A DNA stretch of 64,000 nt from Lewinellaceae bacterium (GCA_020636405.1 JACJXW010000004.1:2220001-2284000); one strand, 5' to 3'. Numbered from the stretch's first letter, positions 26,737 to 35,301 are shown. Program-made: numbers and translations. The notes: a model not told the origin generated them from the sequence alone.

Positions 26737-27726
26737 ATGTTCAATCAATTTCTGGAAAAGGCTCGCAGCCTTACGTTGAAAAAAGAACCTTTTGCCCTCG
26801 CCCTTGTGGTCAACCGGCAGCTTCCCTCTTCGGGTAAGCCCGGCGACAAGGCCGTTATCGAAAAGGATGGAACGGTAACCGGCTGGATCGGGGGAGGCTG
26901 CACGCGGGGCATTGTCCTTAAAGAAGCCGCGGCGGCCCTCAAGGACGGCAAACCGCGGGTGGTTCGCATCAGCCCGGAGGGCCCCGGTGAATCCCGGCCC
27001 GGAGTGGTGGATTATAATATGACCTGCCACAGCGGCGGCATGGTAGAGGTGTACATCGAACCTGTACTGCCACGCCCTCATTTGCTCATTCTGGGCAAAT
27101 CGCACGTGGCAATGGCCCTGTCCCGCCTCGGGCGGGCGATGGACTATCCGGTTTCCGTAGTGGCCCGGGGAGTAGATCAGTATGCTTTTCCGGATGCAGA
27201 GCAGGTGATGGACACGTCAATCGTCGGCCCGGAACTGCTGACCCCCAATACCTTTATCGTAGTTTGTACTCAGGGTGAGAACGATGAAGATGCCCTGCAG
27301 CAGGCCCTGGAATCTGGTTTGCCGTATGTATCTTTCGTAGCCAGCCGGGCGAAGGGAAATGCCGTCTTCCGGGCCCTGCGCCAGCGCGGCCTGACGTTTG
27401 AGCAGTTGAAGCGGGTGAAAACGCCGGCCGGGCTGGATATTAACGCCAAGTTGCCGGAAGAAGTGGCCATAAGTATTCTGGCGGAGGTGGTCGCATTTAT
27501 GCGTAGTGAAGAAATGCCACAGGCTACCAGTACCACCCCTACCGAAACGGAAGAGAACGACAAGATCTTCATCAATCCGGTCTGCAATGTGCCGGTGGAA
27601 AAGGCCACCGCCAAGCATGTTCTTGAATTTGAGGGGATGAATTACTATTTTTGCTGTGACGGGTGTAAGGCTACCTTTGAGAAAGAGCCTGAAAAATATG
27701 CGCTGAAAGAGCAAGAAGCTCATTAG
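26737..27726 (+). CDS. coxF: CoxF, XdhC-family protein fused to a C-terminal YHS domain
   Basis: A 329-residue protein. Residues 1-260 are an XdhC-type maturation factor: IGGGCTRG (51-58) is the cysteine motif, a Rossmann part begins HLLILGKSHVAMALSRLG, and TPAGLDINAKLPEEVAISILAEV closes the domain. After a threonine-rich linker (ATSTTPTETEEND) there is a separate YHS domain (about 283-327) with NPVCNVPVEK and YYFCCDGCKATFEKEP. YHS domains bind metals such as copper or zinc through such cysteines. Since CO dehydrogenase needs one copper per active site, the fusion could deliver copper; that is an inference. ATG 26737 was chosen; TTG 26713 would add 8 residues. Confidence 0.88.
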   Translation: MFNQFLEKARSLTLKKEPFALALVVNRQLPSSGKPGDKAVIEKDGTVTGWIGGGCTRGIVLKEAAAALKDGKPRVVRISPEGPGESRPGVVDYNMTCHSGGMVEVYIEPVLPRPHLLILGKSHVAMALSRLGRAMDYPVSVVARGVDQYAFPDAEQVMDTSIVGPELLTPNTFIVVCTQGENDEDALQQALESGLPYVSFVASRAKGNAVFRALRQRGLTFEQLKRVKTPAGLDINAKLPEEVAISILAEVVAFMRSEEMPQATSTTPTETEENDKIFINPVCNVPVEKATAKHVLEFEGMNYYFCCDGCKATFEKEPEKYALKEQEAH

Positions 27727-27846
27727 CCAGGGAAACGGGATTCAGGGGGCCTTTGATCTTTGATTTCCGGGTTCCGGCTTCCGACTTCCGACTTACATCC
27801 ACCTCCCTAACCAGCATTTTAAAAACGCGCTTAATCCAGGTAAAAG

Positions 27847-28485
27847 ATGAGCCGGAATACCAAGCAGAGAATACTGGATGCCGCCCTCCAGCTATTCAAC
27901 GAGGAGGGCTATGTGAATATCCGCCTGGCGCAGATCGCCGAACAGGCCGACATGAGTGTGGGCAATATGGCCTATCACTACCCCCATAAAACGGAGATCC
28001 TGGAGGGGATCTACGGCGAATTGCTGGTAGAACAGCGGCAGCTGTTGGCAGAGATCAATCTGGCCCCGTTGTTTGAGAATTTCGACTATTTCCTGGCGGC
28101 TACTTATAAGCTGCAAAAAAAATATATATTTTTCTATTTCGATACCCTGGAGCTGATCCGTACCTCTGAGGAGCTGAAGAAGATGCACCAGGAGCACGTC
28201 CGGTGGCAACGTATGCAGCTGGAATTGCTCTTACAGCTTAACCGCGCACGCGGAGTGGTCGACTGGAAAGCCAATTCGGAGAACCCCCAGCGCCTGGCGC
28301 GCCACCTGCGGCATATGATGGACAGCTGGCACGCCATGCAGTTCCTCGAGGGCGAACCGGGAGATGATTTCCAGGCCTATCGCTCCTGTTGCTGGTCGGT
28401 ATTGCAGCCCTACTTCACAGACATGGGATGGAAAGAATTCGGGCAATTGAAAAAGGCTTCGGATACTCCAGTTGTAAGCGGATGA
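27847..28485 (+). CDS. TetR-family transcriptional regulator
   Basis: A 212-residue regulator. Residues 4-56 form the TetR HTH (TKQRILDAALQLFNEEGY, then IRLAQIAEQADMSVGNMAYHYPHK). The C-terminal ligand-binding part is helical, rich in aromatic residues (KKYIFFYFDTLELI) and unlike well-known subfamilies. It lies between coxF and the hydrogenase-like gene on the same strand, with 120 bases upstream that contain only TTCCGACTTCC-type words. It is the only DNA-binding protein in the island, so it is the first candidate for the TTAGAA-N6-TTCTAA sites. Confidence 0.88.
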   Translation: MSRNTKQRILDAALQLFNEEGYVNIRLAQIAEQADMSVGNMAYHYPHKTEILEGIYGELLVEQRQLLAEINLAPLFENFDYFLAATYKLQKKYIFFYFDTLELIRTSEELKKMHQEHVRWQRMQLELLLQLNRARGVVDWKANSENPQRLARHLRHMMDSWHAMQFLEGEPGDDFQAYRSCCWSVLQPYFTDMGWKEFGQLKKASDTPVVSG

Positions 28486-28496
28486 TGGTGGTGTTC

Positions 28497-28541
28497 CCTG
28501 CCGGTTAACTAAACCACTTGCTCTACGGAAAATCCGGCAGG
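28497..28541 (+). promoter_or_regulatory. Inverted repeat upstream of the hydrogenase-like gene
   Basis: CCTGCCGG (28497-28504) and CCGGCAGG (28534-28541) are perfect reverse complements with 29 bases between them, 38 bases before the ATG of the hydrogenase-like gene. It could be a leader hairpin between tetR and that gene. A lone TTAGAA half-site follows at about 28543. Confidence 0.4.
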
Positions 28542-28578
28542 TTAGAAACTGACGAAACGAACAAAAGACGTGTTAGCG

Positions 28579-30066
28579 ATGGAAAAAACGACAGTCTCGG
28601 GCACGGTCCAGGCTGAAAGAGACCTATTGGCGAGGGTATACGTCAACCGCAATGGCGTCGTTACCCGGGCAACCTTTCGTTCCCCTATCTATCAGGGAGA
28701 TAAAGGCATTCTCGACGGGCAGCCTGCCCGCGCCGCTTTGGTCATTCCTTCCCGCATTTTCGGATTTTGCGGAGGATCGCACCAGTTGGCGGCGGCCATG
28801 GCCCTGGAGCACGCCTGGCAGGCGGAGTTGCCGCCCAATGGCATGGTACTGCGTTCGGTAGCCCAGGCGGCCGAGATCCTTCAAAACACCAACCGTTGGT
28901 TTTATACTACCTTTGGCCCGGGCCTGGCTCACCCCTCCTTTTCCGATAAGCCCCTTTTTGCAGAGGCCAGCCGCCGTTTCACTGCTTTTAAGGGCGCCTC
29001 TTTCCGGCCGGGTATCCTGGCGGGCACTTTTCCTATGGCCCTTTATGCTTTGTTTGCCGGCCAGTGGCCTCATTCCAACTATATCATTCCCGGGGGAGTA
29101 TCCACCTCTGTCCAGCCGAAAGAACTTACACGGGCATTTTCTCTGCTCGACCAATATTGCCGGGAATGGCTGGAGCCGGCCTGGCTGGGTTGCTCTCTGG
29201 AGCGCTACCTGGATATCCGCGACTGGGGCGATCTGATGGCCTGGCTGGATGAAAAGGAAGAGCATTACAACAGCGATTTTGGCCTTTTCGTCCGGGTTGC
29301 TTTGGAATACGAACTGGATAGCCTGGGGAAAGTAGAACCTCAATTGCTTTCTTATGGTGCGTTCTACAACAAAAATGGCACTTTTGTAGTTACACCAGAG
29401 AATCATTTGAGATTCGTGCAGCAGCCAGGAGCTTATTTCGATGGAAAGAGCCTCTGTCCATTTGATCACGCATGGTTGGTGGAAAGCCTCAGAGCGAACA
29501 AGGATGCCCATCAGGTGGGCTATCGTGGCGAGGCGGTGGAAGTAGGCCCCATTGCGCGTATGCTGATACAGGGAAAACAGGCAGCGCAGCAGAACGGCAA
29601 ACATTCCGGCCTTTTCGCGACCCTTTATCCTGAAAAAGGAGCTTCCGTTTTCACCCGCGTATGGGCCCGCATGCACGAAGCCTGCCAACTGGCGAATAGC
29701 ATGAGGATGTGGTTGTCTCAATTGGAAGTCGGCGCCCCGTGCCAGGTGGAACCCCAAGAGCAGGATGGCTGGGGAATCGGTTTTACGGAGGCCCCCCGGG
29801 GAGCCCTGGCCCACTTTGTCGAACTGGAAGGCGGAAAGATTATCGATTACGCCATACTGCCTCCAACCATGCTGAACCTGCAGTCCGGAGAGGCTGCCGG
29901 AAAAATCCCCCCAATGGCCAATGCCCTGAAAGACACCGAAATCAAAGACTTGTCAGACCCCATCGAAGTAGGCTTGGTCGCCCGGTCCTTCGACGCCTGC
30001 CTGGTGTGTAATGTAGAGTTGTTCAAGAACAGGTCGGAAAAAGAGATCGGGAAAACAAGAGTTTGA
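28579..30066 (+). CDS. [NiFe]-hydrogenase large-subunit-like protein lacking one cysteine ligand
   Basis: A 495-residue homologue of NiFe hydrogenase large subunits. The N-terminal motif reads RIFGFCGGSH (59-68), where true enzymes have RxCGxCxxxH; the first cysteine is Phe61 and the second, Cys64, is kept. The C-terminal motif is DACLVCNVE with Cys474 and Cys477 (canonical DPCxxC). In known enzymes the second cysteine of each pair bridges Ni and Fe, so both bridging positions remain while one terminal Ni ligand is lost. There is no small subunit beside it, but hypC and hypD follow. It may be a HupK/HoxV-like scaffold holding Fe(CN)2CO, or a Ni-free derivative with a new role. ATG 28579 was chosen over GTG 28570. 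Confidence 0.8.
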   Translation: MEKTTVSGTVQAERDLLARVYVNRNGVVTRATFRSPIYQGDKGILDGQPARAALVIPSRIFGFCGGSHQLAAAMALEHAWQAELPPNGMVLRSVAQAAEILQNTNRWFYTTFGPGLAHPSFSDKPLFAEASRRFTAFKGASFRPGILAGTFPMALYALFAGQWPHSNYIIPGGVSTSVQPKELTRAFSLLDQYCREWLEPAWLGCSLERYLDIRDWGDLMAWLDEKEEHYNSDFGLFVRVALEYELDSLGKVEPQLLSYGAFYNKNGTFVVTPENHLRFVQQPGAYFDGKSLCPFDHAWLVESLRANKDAHQVGYRGEAVEVGPIARMLIQGKQAAQQNGKHSGLFATLYPEKGASVFTRVWARMHEACQLANSMRMWLSQLEVGAPCQVEPQEQDGWGIGFTEAPRGALAHFVELEGGKIIDYAILPPTMLNLQSGEAAGKIPPMANALKDTEIKDLSDPIEVGLVARSFDACLVCNVELFKNRSEKEIGKTRV

Positions 30067-30089
30067 AAAATTCAAAATGCAGAACCGCA

Positions 30090-30137
30090 AAACCGCAAAA
30101 TGTAAAACTGCCGGTACCCTTTTACATTTTGCGATTT
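30090..30137 (+). repeat. Strong hairpin between the hydrogenase-like gene and hypC
   Basis: GCAAAATGTAAAA (30095-30107) and TTTTACATTTTGC (30120-30132) are perfect 13-base reverse complements with a 12-base loop (CTGCCGGTACCC). The stem continues with one mismatch to about 18 bp. It lies 20-70 bases before hypC inside the presumed transcript. Confidence 0.75.
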
Positions 30138-30156
30138 TGATTTAATCATTCGTCCT

Positions 30157-30420
30157 ATGTGCCTAGCCATACCAGGTAAGATCAGATCCATTGAACAAAC
30201 CGAGGGCCTCATCCGCCGGGCCAAGGTCGTGTTTGGAAGTATTGTCAAAGAGGCGTATCTTGATATGATCCCTCAGGCAAAGGAAGGGGACTATGTTCTC
30301 GTTCACGCCGGAGTGGCCATCAATCTGGTTAATGAGGAGGAAGCCTTAAAGACCTTTGCCCACCTGCAAGCGTACGGAGGGCTGGAGGACTTGTTGCCGG
30401 AGGAGGGAATAGGGGGGTAA
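30157..30420 (+). CDS. hypC: HypC-family hydrogenase maturation chaperone
   Basis: An 87-residue HypC/HupF-family protein. It begins MCLAIPGKI, with the essential Cys2 that binds Fe in complex with HypD and the hydrogenase precursor. The OB-fold strands (AKVVFGSIVKEAYLD, GDYVLVHAGVAINLVNEEEA) and family length are normal. HypC works with HypD to assemble the Fe(CN)2CO group. It lies directly between the hydrogenase-like gene and hypD. HypC proteins are also chaperones specific to one large subunit, so its likely client is the neighbouring protein. Confidence 0.93.
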   Translation: MCLAIPGKIRSIEQTEGLIRRAKVVFGSIVKEAYLDMIPQAKEGDYVLVHAGVAINLVNEEEALKTFAHLQAYGGLEDLLPEEGIGG

Positions 30421-30492
30421 CGGCGGACGATTTTCGGTCTTAACAATATAGCCATATATCCCGCCTTTGCCCCTTATGAGACAAGAAACAAC

Positions 30493-31590
30493 ATGAAGTA
30501 CCTAAAAGAATACCGTGATCCGGAACTGGTGGAAAAGTACCTTCAGGAGATCGAAAAAGTAACTACCAGGCCCTGGGTTTTGATGGAATTCTGTGGCGGG
30601 CAAACCCACAGCCTGGTCAAGAACGGGCTGATCCAGATCCTCCCTGAAAAGATCCGCATGGTGCACGGCCCGGGATGCCCGGTCTGCGTGACTCCCCTCG
30701 GCGTGATCGACCAGGCGCTGCAACTTGCTTTTAAAGAGGATGTCATCCTTTGCTCGTTCGGCGATATGTTGCGCGTGCCGGGCACCGAAAAGAGCCTCCT
30801 TCAGGCTAAGGCGGAAGGGGCCGAAGTGCGTTTTTTCTATTCGCCGATGGAAGCCGTTCAGCTGGCAAGGGATAATCCGCATAAGGAGGTCGTCTTCTTC
30901 GCCGTCGGTTTCGAGACCACTGCTCCAGCCAACGCGCTTTCCGTTTTACACGCTCGCCAATACGGCCTGACAAATTACTCCCTGCTCACGTCTCACGTAC
31001 TGGTGCCGCCCGCTATGCGCGCCATCCTTGAAGACGAGGAAAGCCACATCGACGGCTTTCTGGGCGCCGGCAACGTATGCTCGGTCATGGGGTTGGAAGA
31101 CTATGCGCCCATCGTCCAGGAATACCACATACCGATCGTCGTTACGGGTTTCGAACCCGTAGACTTGTTGCAGGGGATCCTTATGCTCATCGTACAGTTG
31201 GAGCGAGGCGAGGCCCGCCTGGAGAACCAATACAGCCGGGTCGTGCCTTATGAAGGCAACCCTTCCGCCCGCGCCGTCATCGCCGAGGTCTTCGAGCCTA
31301 CTCACCAGGAGTGGCGCGGCATCGGCGTCATGCCTGGCAGCGGCCTGAAAATGCGCAAGGCCTTCGCCGCTTACGATGCGAACGTAAAGTTCGGCCTGGC
31401 GCCCCGGGTTATTCCCGACAGCCAGGAGTGCATCGCCGGCGAGATCCTCAGGGGCCACAAGAAGCCGCTGGACTGCCCGCACTTCGGTAAAAAATGCACC
31501 CCGCTGAACCCGCTGGGGGCGCCGATGGTGTCGTCGGAGGGGGCTTGTGCGGCGTATTATCATCTGATGGCGGAGGTAGAGGGGGCGTAA
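30493..31590 (+). CDS. hypD: HypD, Fe(CN)2CO assembly scaffold
   Basis: A 365-residue HypD. Family motifs are intact: EFCGGQTHS (Cys34), HGPGCPVCVTP (Cys62 and Cys65), FFAVGFETTAP, the GFLGAGNVCSVMG block, TGFEPVD and the C-terminal [4Fe-4S] cysteines in SQECIAGE, DCPHFGKKCTP and SSEGACAAYY. HypD receives cyanide from HypE and holds the Fe-CO-CN unit with HypC. HypE and HypF are not in the window and would have to be encoded elsewhere if this HypD is active. It is the last gene before the 134-bp tandem repeats. Confidence 0.96.
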   Translation: MKYLKEYRDPELVEKYLQEIEKVTTRPWVLMEFCGGQTHSLVKNGLIQILPEKIRMVHGPGCPVCVTPLGVIDQALQLAFKEDVILCSFGDMLRVPGTEKSLLQAKAEGAEVRFFYSPMEAVQLARDNPHKEVVFFAVGFETTAPANALSVLHARQYGLTNYSLLTSHVLVPPAMRAILEDEESHIDGFLGAGNVCSVMGLEDYAPIVQEYHIPIVVTGFEPVDLLQGILMLIVQLERGEARLENQYSRVVPYEGNPSARAVIAEVFEPTHQEWRGIGVMPGSGLKMRKAFAAYDANVKFGLAPRVIPDSQECIAGEILRGHKKPLDCPHFGKKCTPLNPLGAPMVSSEGACAAYYHLMAEVEGA

Positions 31591-31754
31591 TCCGACAATC
31601 CCGGTTGCTTGGGAGCAGAGTCGAAGGCCAATGCCACCGGCCAACATGAGTCATCAGGGGCTAAATGGCAGCCGATGGAGGCAGGGGTCGGCGGTACAGC
31701 ATTTGAGGTGAAAACGGTAGCACTTTTGGGGTTGCTATAGTAAGCCGCCCTTTT

Positions 31755-31790
31755 GATTTATGATGTTTGATTTATGATGTTTGATTTATG
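31755..31790 (+). repeat. Three short TTTGATTTATGATG repeats leading into the 134-bp array
   Basis: A 14-base word (TGATTTATGATGTT) is repeated about three times, directly before the first 134-bp unit. The array units also end in TTTATGATG, so the word may mark how the larger array began. Confidence 0.7.
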
Positions 31791-32993
31791 ATGTAGGCGA
31801 GCGGAAGGGCTGCTCCCAAAGAGCCCCATCAAAAATCGCACATCGCACGTCAAAAATCGCACATTTCTCCGTACCAAAAGTATCGTAGAATCTGCCTGAT
31901 ATTGTGCACTCCCGGCCCTTTATGATGTAGGCGAGCGGAAGGGCTGCTCCCAAAGAGCCCCATCAAAAATCGCACATCGCACGTCAAAAATCGCACATTT
32001 CTCCGTACCAAAAGTATCGTAGAATCTGCCTGATATTGTGCACTCCCGGCCCTTTATGATGTAGGCGAGCGGAAGGGCTGCTCCCAAAGAGCCCCATCAA
32101 AAATCGCACATCGCACGTCAAAAATCGCACATTTCTCCGTACCAAAAGTATCGTAGAATCTGCCTGATATTGTGCACTCCCGGCCCTTTATGATGTAGGC
32201 GAGCGGAAGGGCTGCTCCCAAAGAGCCCCATCAAAAATCGCACATCGCACGTCAAAAATCGCACATTTCTCCGTACCAAAAGTATCGTAGAATCTGCCTG
32301 ATATTGTGCACTCCCGGCCCTTTATGATGTAGGCGAGCGGAAGGGCTGCTCCCAAAGAGCCCCATCAAAAATCGCACATCGCACGTCAAAAATCGCACAT
32401 TTCTCCGTACCAAAAGTATCGTAGAATCTGCCTGATATTGTGCACTCCCGGCCCTTTATGATGTAGGCGAGCGGAAGGGCTGCTCCCAAAGAGCCCCATC
32501 AAAAATCGCACATCGCACGTCAAAAATCGCACATTTCTCCGTACCAAAAGTATCGTAGAATCTGCCTGATATTGTGCACTCCCGGCCCTTTATGATGTAG
32601 GCGAGCGGAAGGGCTGCTCCCAAAGAGCCCCATCAAAAATCGCACATCGCACGTCAAAAATCGCACATTTCTCCGTACCAAAAGTATCGTAGAATCTGCC
32701 TGATATTGTGCACTCCCGGCCCTTTATGATGTAGGCGAGCGGAAGGGCTGCTCCCAAAGAGCCCCATCAAAAATCGCACATCGCACGTCAAAAATCGCAC
32801 ATTTCTCCGTACCAAAAGTATCGTAGAATCTGCCTGATATTGTGCACTCCCGGCCCTTTATGATGTAGGCGAGCGGAAGGGCTGCTCCCAAAGAGCCCCA
32901 TCAAAAATCGCACATCGCACGTCAAAAATCGCACATTTCTCCGTACCAAAAGTATCGTAGAATCTGCCTGATATTGTGCACTCCCGGCCCTTT
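31791..32993 (+). repeat. Nine perfect tandem copies of a 134-bp unit
   Basis: Units start at 31791, 31925, 32059, 32193, 32327, 32461, 32595, 32729 and 32863, each exactly 134 bases later, with no difference seen by eye; the last unit lacks the final few bases. Each unit contains AGGCGAGCGGAAGGGCTGCT, then ATCGCACATCGCACGTC words of the dispersed fold-back family, then TACCAAAAGTATCGTAGAA and TGTGCACTCCCGGCCC. A GGGCT/AGCCC stem can form in each. There is no spacer variation, so this is not a CRISPR. Open frames crossing it are repeat artefacts. The rest of the hypD-methyltransferase gap (31591-31754) shows nothing recognisable. Confidence 0.95.
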
Positions 32994-33097
32994 CAGGGCT
33001 CCTTAGCCCCTGATGCGTATGGCCCATGTTTGCCTTCACTCTCTTCAGGGCGAGGCAAATAAAGGCCGGAAGGTTTTCCAAAGCTTGAGTTAGATAA

Positions 33098-33982
33098 TCA
33101 CTTTGGTGGAGAACCAACCGGAACATGAGCGGACAACAGGCCCATCTTCCAAAGCCCCTGATTCATGGCCTCACATTGATAAATGACCGCTTCGACGTTG
33201 CCCACCTGGATCGATGAGACGATTCCCAATTTATGGAACAATTTTGCAGCCCACAGCCACCGGGTGCCATGTTCCCAAAGGTTGATAACAGACTGCATAG
33301 ACTGGCTGGTGATGTCGCGAAATTCCAGATCGACAAATCCTGCGCTCCGGGCGTGGCCGAGGTGTTCCGCCTCGGAGTCAATATCGGGAATGGCCCAGGG
33401 GCGGAGCCATTGCCGGATAAGCTGTTCTCCATCATTGGGCAGTGGCCGGCTAAGGCGAAAGTAATCGGCAACGGCCAGGCGCCCGCCCGGCCGCAGCAGG
33501 CGGAAAGCCTCCCGGTAAAAATCGGCCTTTTCCGGGGCATGGCAGATGCTCTCCAGCGCCCAGACTACGTCAAAAGAGTGGTCTTCAAAAGGGGTTCGGC
33601 AATAATCGGCAACCAGAAAGCTGGCCTTATCGCCTACCTTCGCCCTGGCCGCATTGCGGCGGGCGTCCCTGACCTGCCCTTCTACCGGGGTAATGCCCAC
33701 CACCTCGCACGAACGATCTGTTGCCAGCCAGATGCCCGAACCGCCTACACCGCAACCCGCGTCCAGTACCCGGTCTTCTGAGGTAATGCCCACCATATCG
33801 GCCATCACGCGGTTCTTGTTGGCCACTGCGGCCTGATGGTGGGTGGCCGTTTCGTCATAGACACCGTAGTGTAGGGCATAGGTACTGCGTACCCCCCACA
33901 CCCAGCGGTAATCCCAGCGGGTAGCTTTGTAATAGGCTTGAATGTCCGGGTCTTTTTTTCTACTCATAGGGGCCTTATTCAT
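33098..33982 (-). CDS. Class I SAM-dependent methyltransferase (sterol/tocopherol MT-like)
   Basis: A 294-residue methyltransferase. The SAM-binding motif I is VLDAGCGVGGSGIWLA, and later motifs are FLVADYCRTPFEDHSFDVVWALESICH and LLRPGGRLAVADYFR (seen as their cores CRTPFED and LRPGGRLAVAD). The arrangement resembles small-molecule methyltransferases of the gamma-tocopherol/sterol C-methyltransferase group (DYRWVWG near the N terminus and HYGVYDE). The substrate is unknown. It is transcribed towards the repeat array, and its 3' end lies about 100 bases from the last unit. An internal ATG at 33967 is an alternative start. Confidence 0.85.
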   Translation of the reverse strand: MNKAPMSRKKDPDIQAYYKATRWDYRWVWGVRSTYALHYGVYDETATHHQAAVANKNRVMADMVGITSEDRVLDAGCGVGGSGIWLATDRSCEVVGITPVEGQVRDARRNAARAKVGDKASFLVADYCRTPFEDHSFDVVWALESICHAPEKADFYREAFRLLRPGGRLAVADYFRLSRPLPNDGEQLIRQWLRPWAIPDIDSEAEHLGHARSAGFVDLEFRDITSQSMQSVINLWEHGTRWLWAAKLFHKLGIVSSIQVGNVEAVIYQCEAMNQGLWKMGLLSAHVPVGSPPK

Positions 33983-34143
33983 TCACCGGGTGCTTTGAAT
34001 GCCCTCAATATACAGTGATTTTGCCAAAGCCGTCGCTACAACAAGAGGGTGAGCAGGGCAGTTGGAGGTATGGAGGTTAAGGCAGGTGGTGGTTGGGGTT
34101 GCAGGTGGCGCGAATATGGGGATTGTCCGGGCGAGGACAATGT

Positions 34144-35301
34144 TCACTGGAAAAACCGCCGCCCCTCCCGCGCCATCCTCCGCAGCAGCGGGCTGCACCG
34201 ATACCGGCCCTCCAGGTATTCCGCATGCAGCCGGCCGAGCGTAGCAACACAATGGTTGATCCCTTTCTCATCCGCCCATTGCAGCAGGCCCTTCGGGTAA
34301 TTGACCCCTTTTGTCATCGCCAGCTCGATGTCGTCGCGGGAAGCGATATTGAGATAAAGCGCATCGGCCGCTTCGTTGATCAGCATGACGAGGATGCGCC
34401 AGAGGATCTGCTTGCCCAGCTTTTTGTCTTTGGTGGGCTCCGGGTTTTGAGCGCCTTCGCGATAGTCGTAGAAACCGCGGCCGGTTTTGCGGCCCAGCCA
34501 GCCGGCTTCCATCAGGCGCTTCTGGGTGAAGGAGGGCTTGTAGCGCGGGTCGTAGTAGAAGGATTGAAAGACCGTTTCGGTGACGGTATAGTTGACGTCG
34601 TGGCCGATGTAGTCCATCAGGGCGAAAGGCCCCATGCGGAAACCGCCCAGCTCCGTCATGGCCCAGTCGACGGTGGGGGCGTCTGCCAGGCCTTCCTCCA
34701 GAATGCGCAGGGCTTCTCCGTAGAAGGGGCGGGCTACGCGGTTGACGATGAAGCCGGGCGTGTCTTTGGCCACCACTGTAGTTTTTCCACAACTCCGGAT
34801 CAGGCCGATGGATCGTTCGAGCGTTGCCGCGCTGGTTTGCACTGCCGGGATGATCTCCACCAGTTGCATCAGGGGGGCGGGGTTGAAAAAGTGGATGCCG
34901 ATCACGCGGGAGGGATCCTTGCAGGCGGCCGCGATGGAGGCAACGGAAAGCGAACTCGTATTCGTCGCCATGATACAGTCGTTCGGGACGATGTCCTCTA
35001 CCTGCTCAAAGACCGCCTTTTTAATTTCCAGGTTTTCCACGATGGCCTCGATGATCAACCTGGTATCCTGATAGGCATACATGGAATCTACAAAGGAAAT
35101 TCGGCCGAGAATGGCCGCTGACTCCTTCTGCTCCAGCTTTCCCTTTTCCACCAGCCGCGCCAGTACTTTCTGCAGGCTTTTCCGGGCCCGCCCCAGGGCG
35201 GCTGAATTGTTGTCGTAAAGGACTACCTCGTGCCCCGCCGTAGCGGCTACCTGTGCAATGCCCGTCCCCATGGATCCGGAACCTATGATGCCTGTTTTCA
35301 T
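34144..35301 (-). CDS. 3-hydroxyacyl-CoA dehydrogenase (PaaH/Hbd type)
   Basis: A 385-residue NAD-dependent dehydrogenase of beta-oxidation or phenylacetate/butyrate metabolism. The NAD-binding GxGxxG is GSGSMGTG near the N terminus. The catalytic His and the family block IGIHFFNPAPLMQLVEI are present, followed by VAKDTPGFIVNRVARPF. The C-terminal part has a second 3HCDH domain (WADEKGINHCVATLGRLHAEYLEGRYRCSPLLRRM, core RYRCSPLL). ATG 35301 (MKTGIIGSG) was preferred over an upstream GTG. No thiolase or enoyl-CoA hydratase is adjacent. Confidence 0.93.
   Translation of the reverse strand: MKTGIIGSGSMGTGIAQVAATAGHEVVLYDNNSAALGRARKSLQKVLARLVEKGKLEQKESAAILGRISFVDSMYAYQDTRLIIEAIVENLEIKKAVFEQVEDIVPNDCIMATNTSSLSVASIAAACKDPSRVIGIHFFNPAPLMQLVEIIPAVQTSAATLERSIGLIRSCGKTTVVAKDTPGFIVNRVARPFYGEALRILEEGLADAPTVDWAMTELGGFRMGPFALMDYIGHDVNYTVTETVFQSFYYDPRYKPSFTQKRLMEAGWLGRKTGRGFYDYREGAQNPEPTKDKKLGKQILWRILVMLINEAADALYLNIASRDDIELAMTKGVNYPKGLLQWADEKGINHCVATLGRLHAEYLEGRYRCSPLLRRMAREGRRFFQ

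Noticed and set aside
28579..30066. Active [NiFe] hydrogenase large subunit
   Set aside because: One of four ligand cysteines is replaced by Phe61 and no small subunit or Ni insertion genes are present, so H2 catalysis is not supported.
31791..32993. CRISPR array
   Set aside because: Repeat units are identical over their whole 134 bases, so there are no unique spacers, and no cas genes are nearby.
32788..33126. Minus-strand open frame across the last repeat units
   Set aside because: It consists of repeat DNA in translation and has no family similarity or start signal; the neighbouring methyltransferase explains the real coding.
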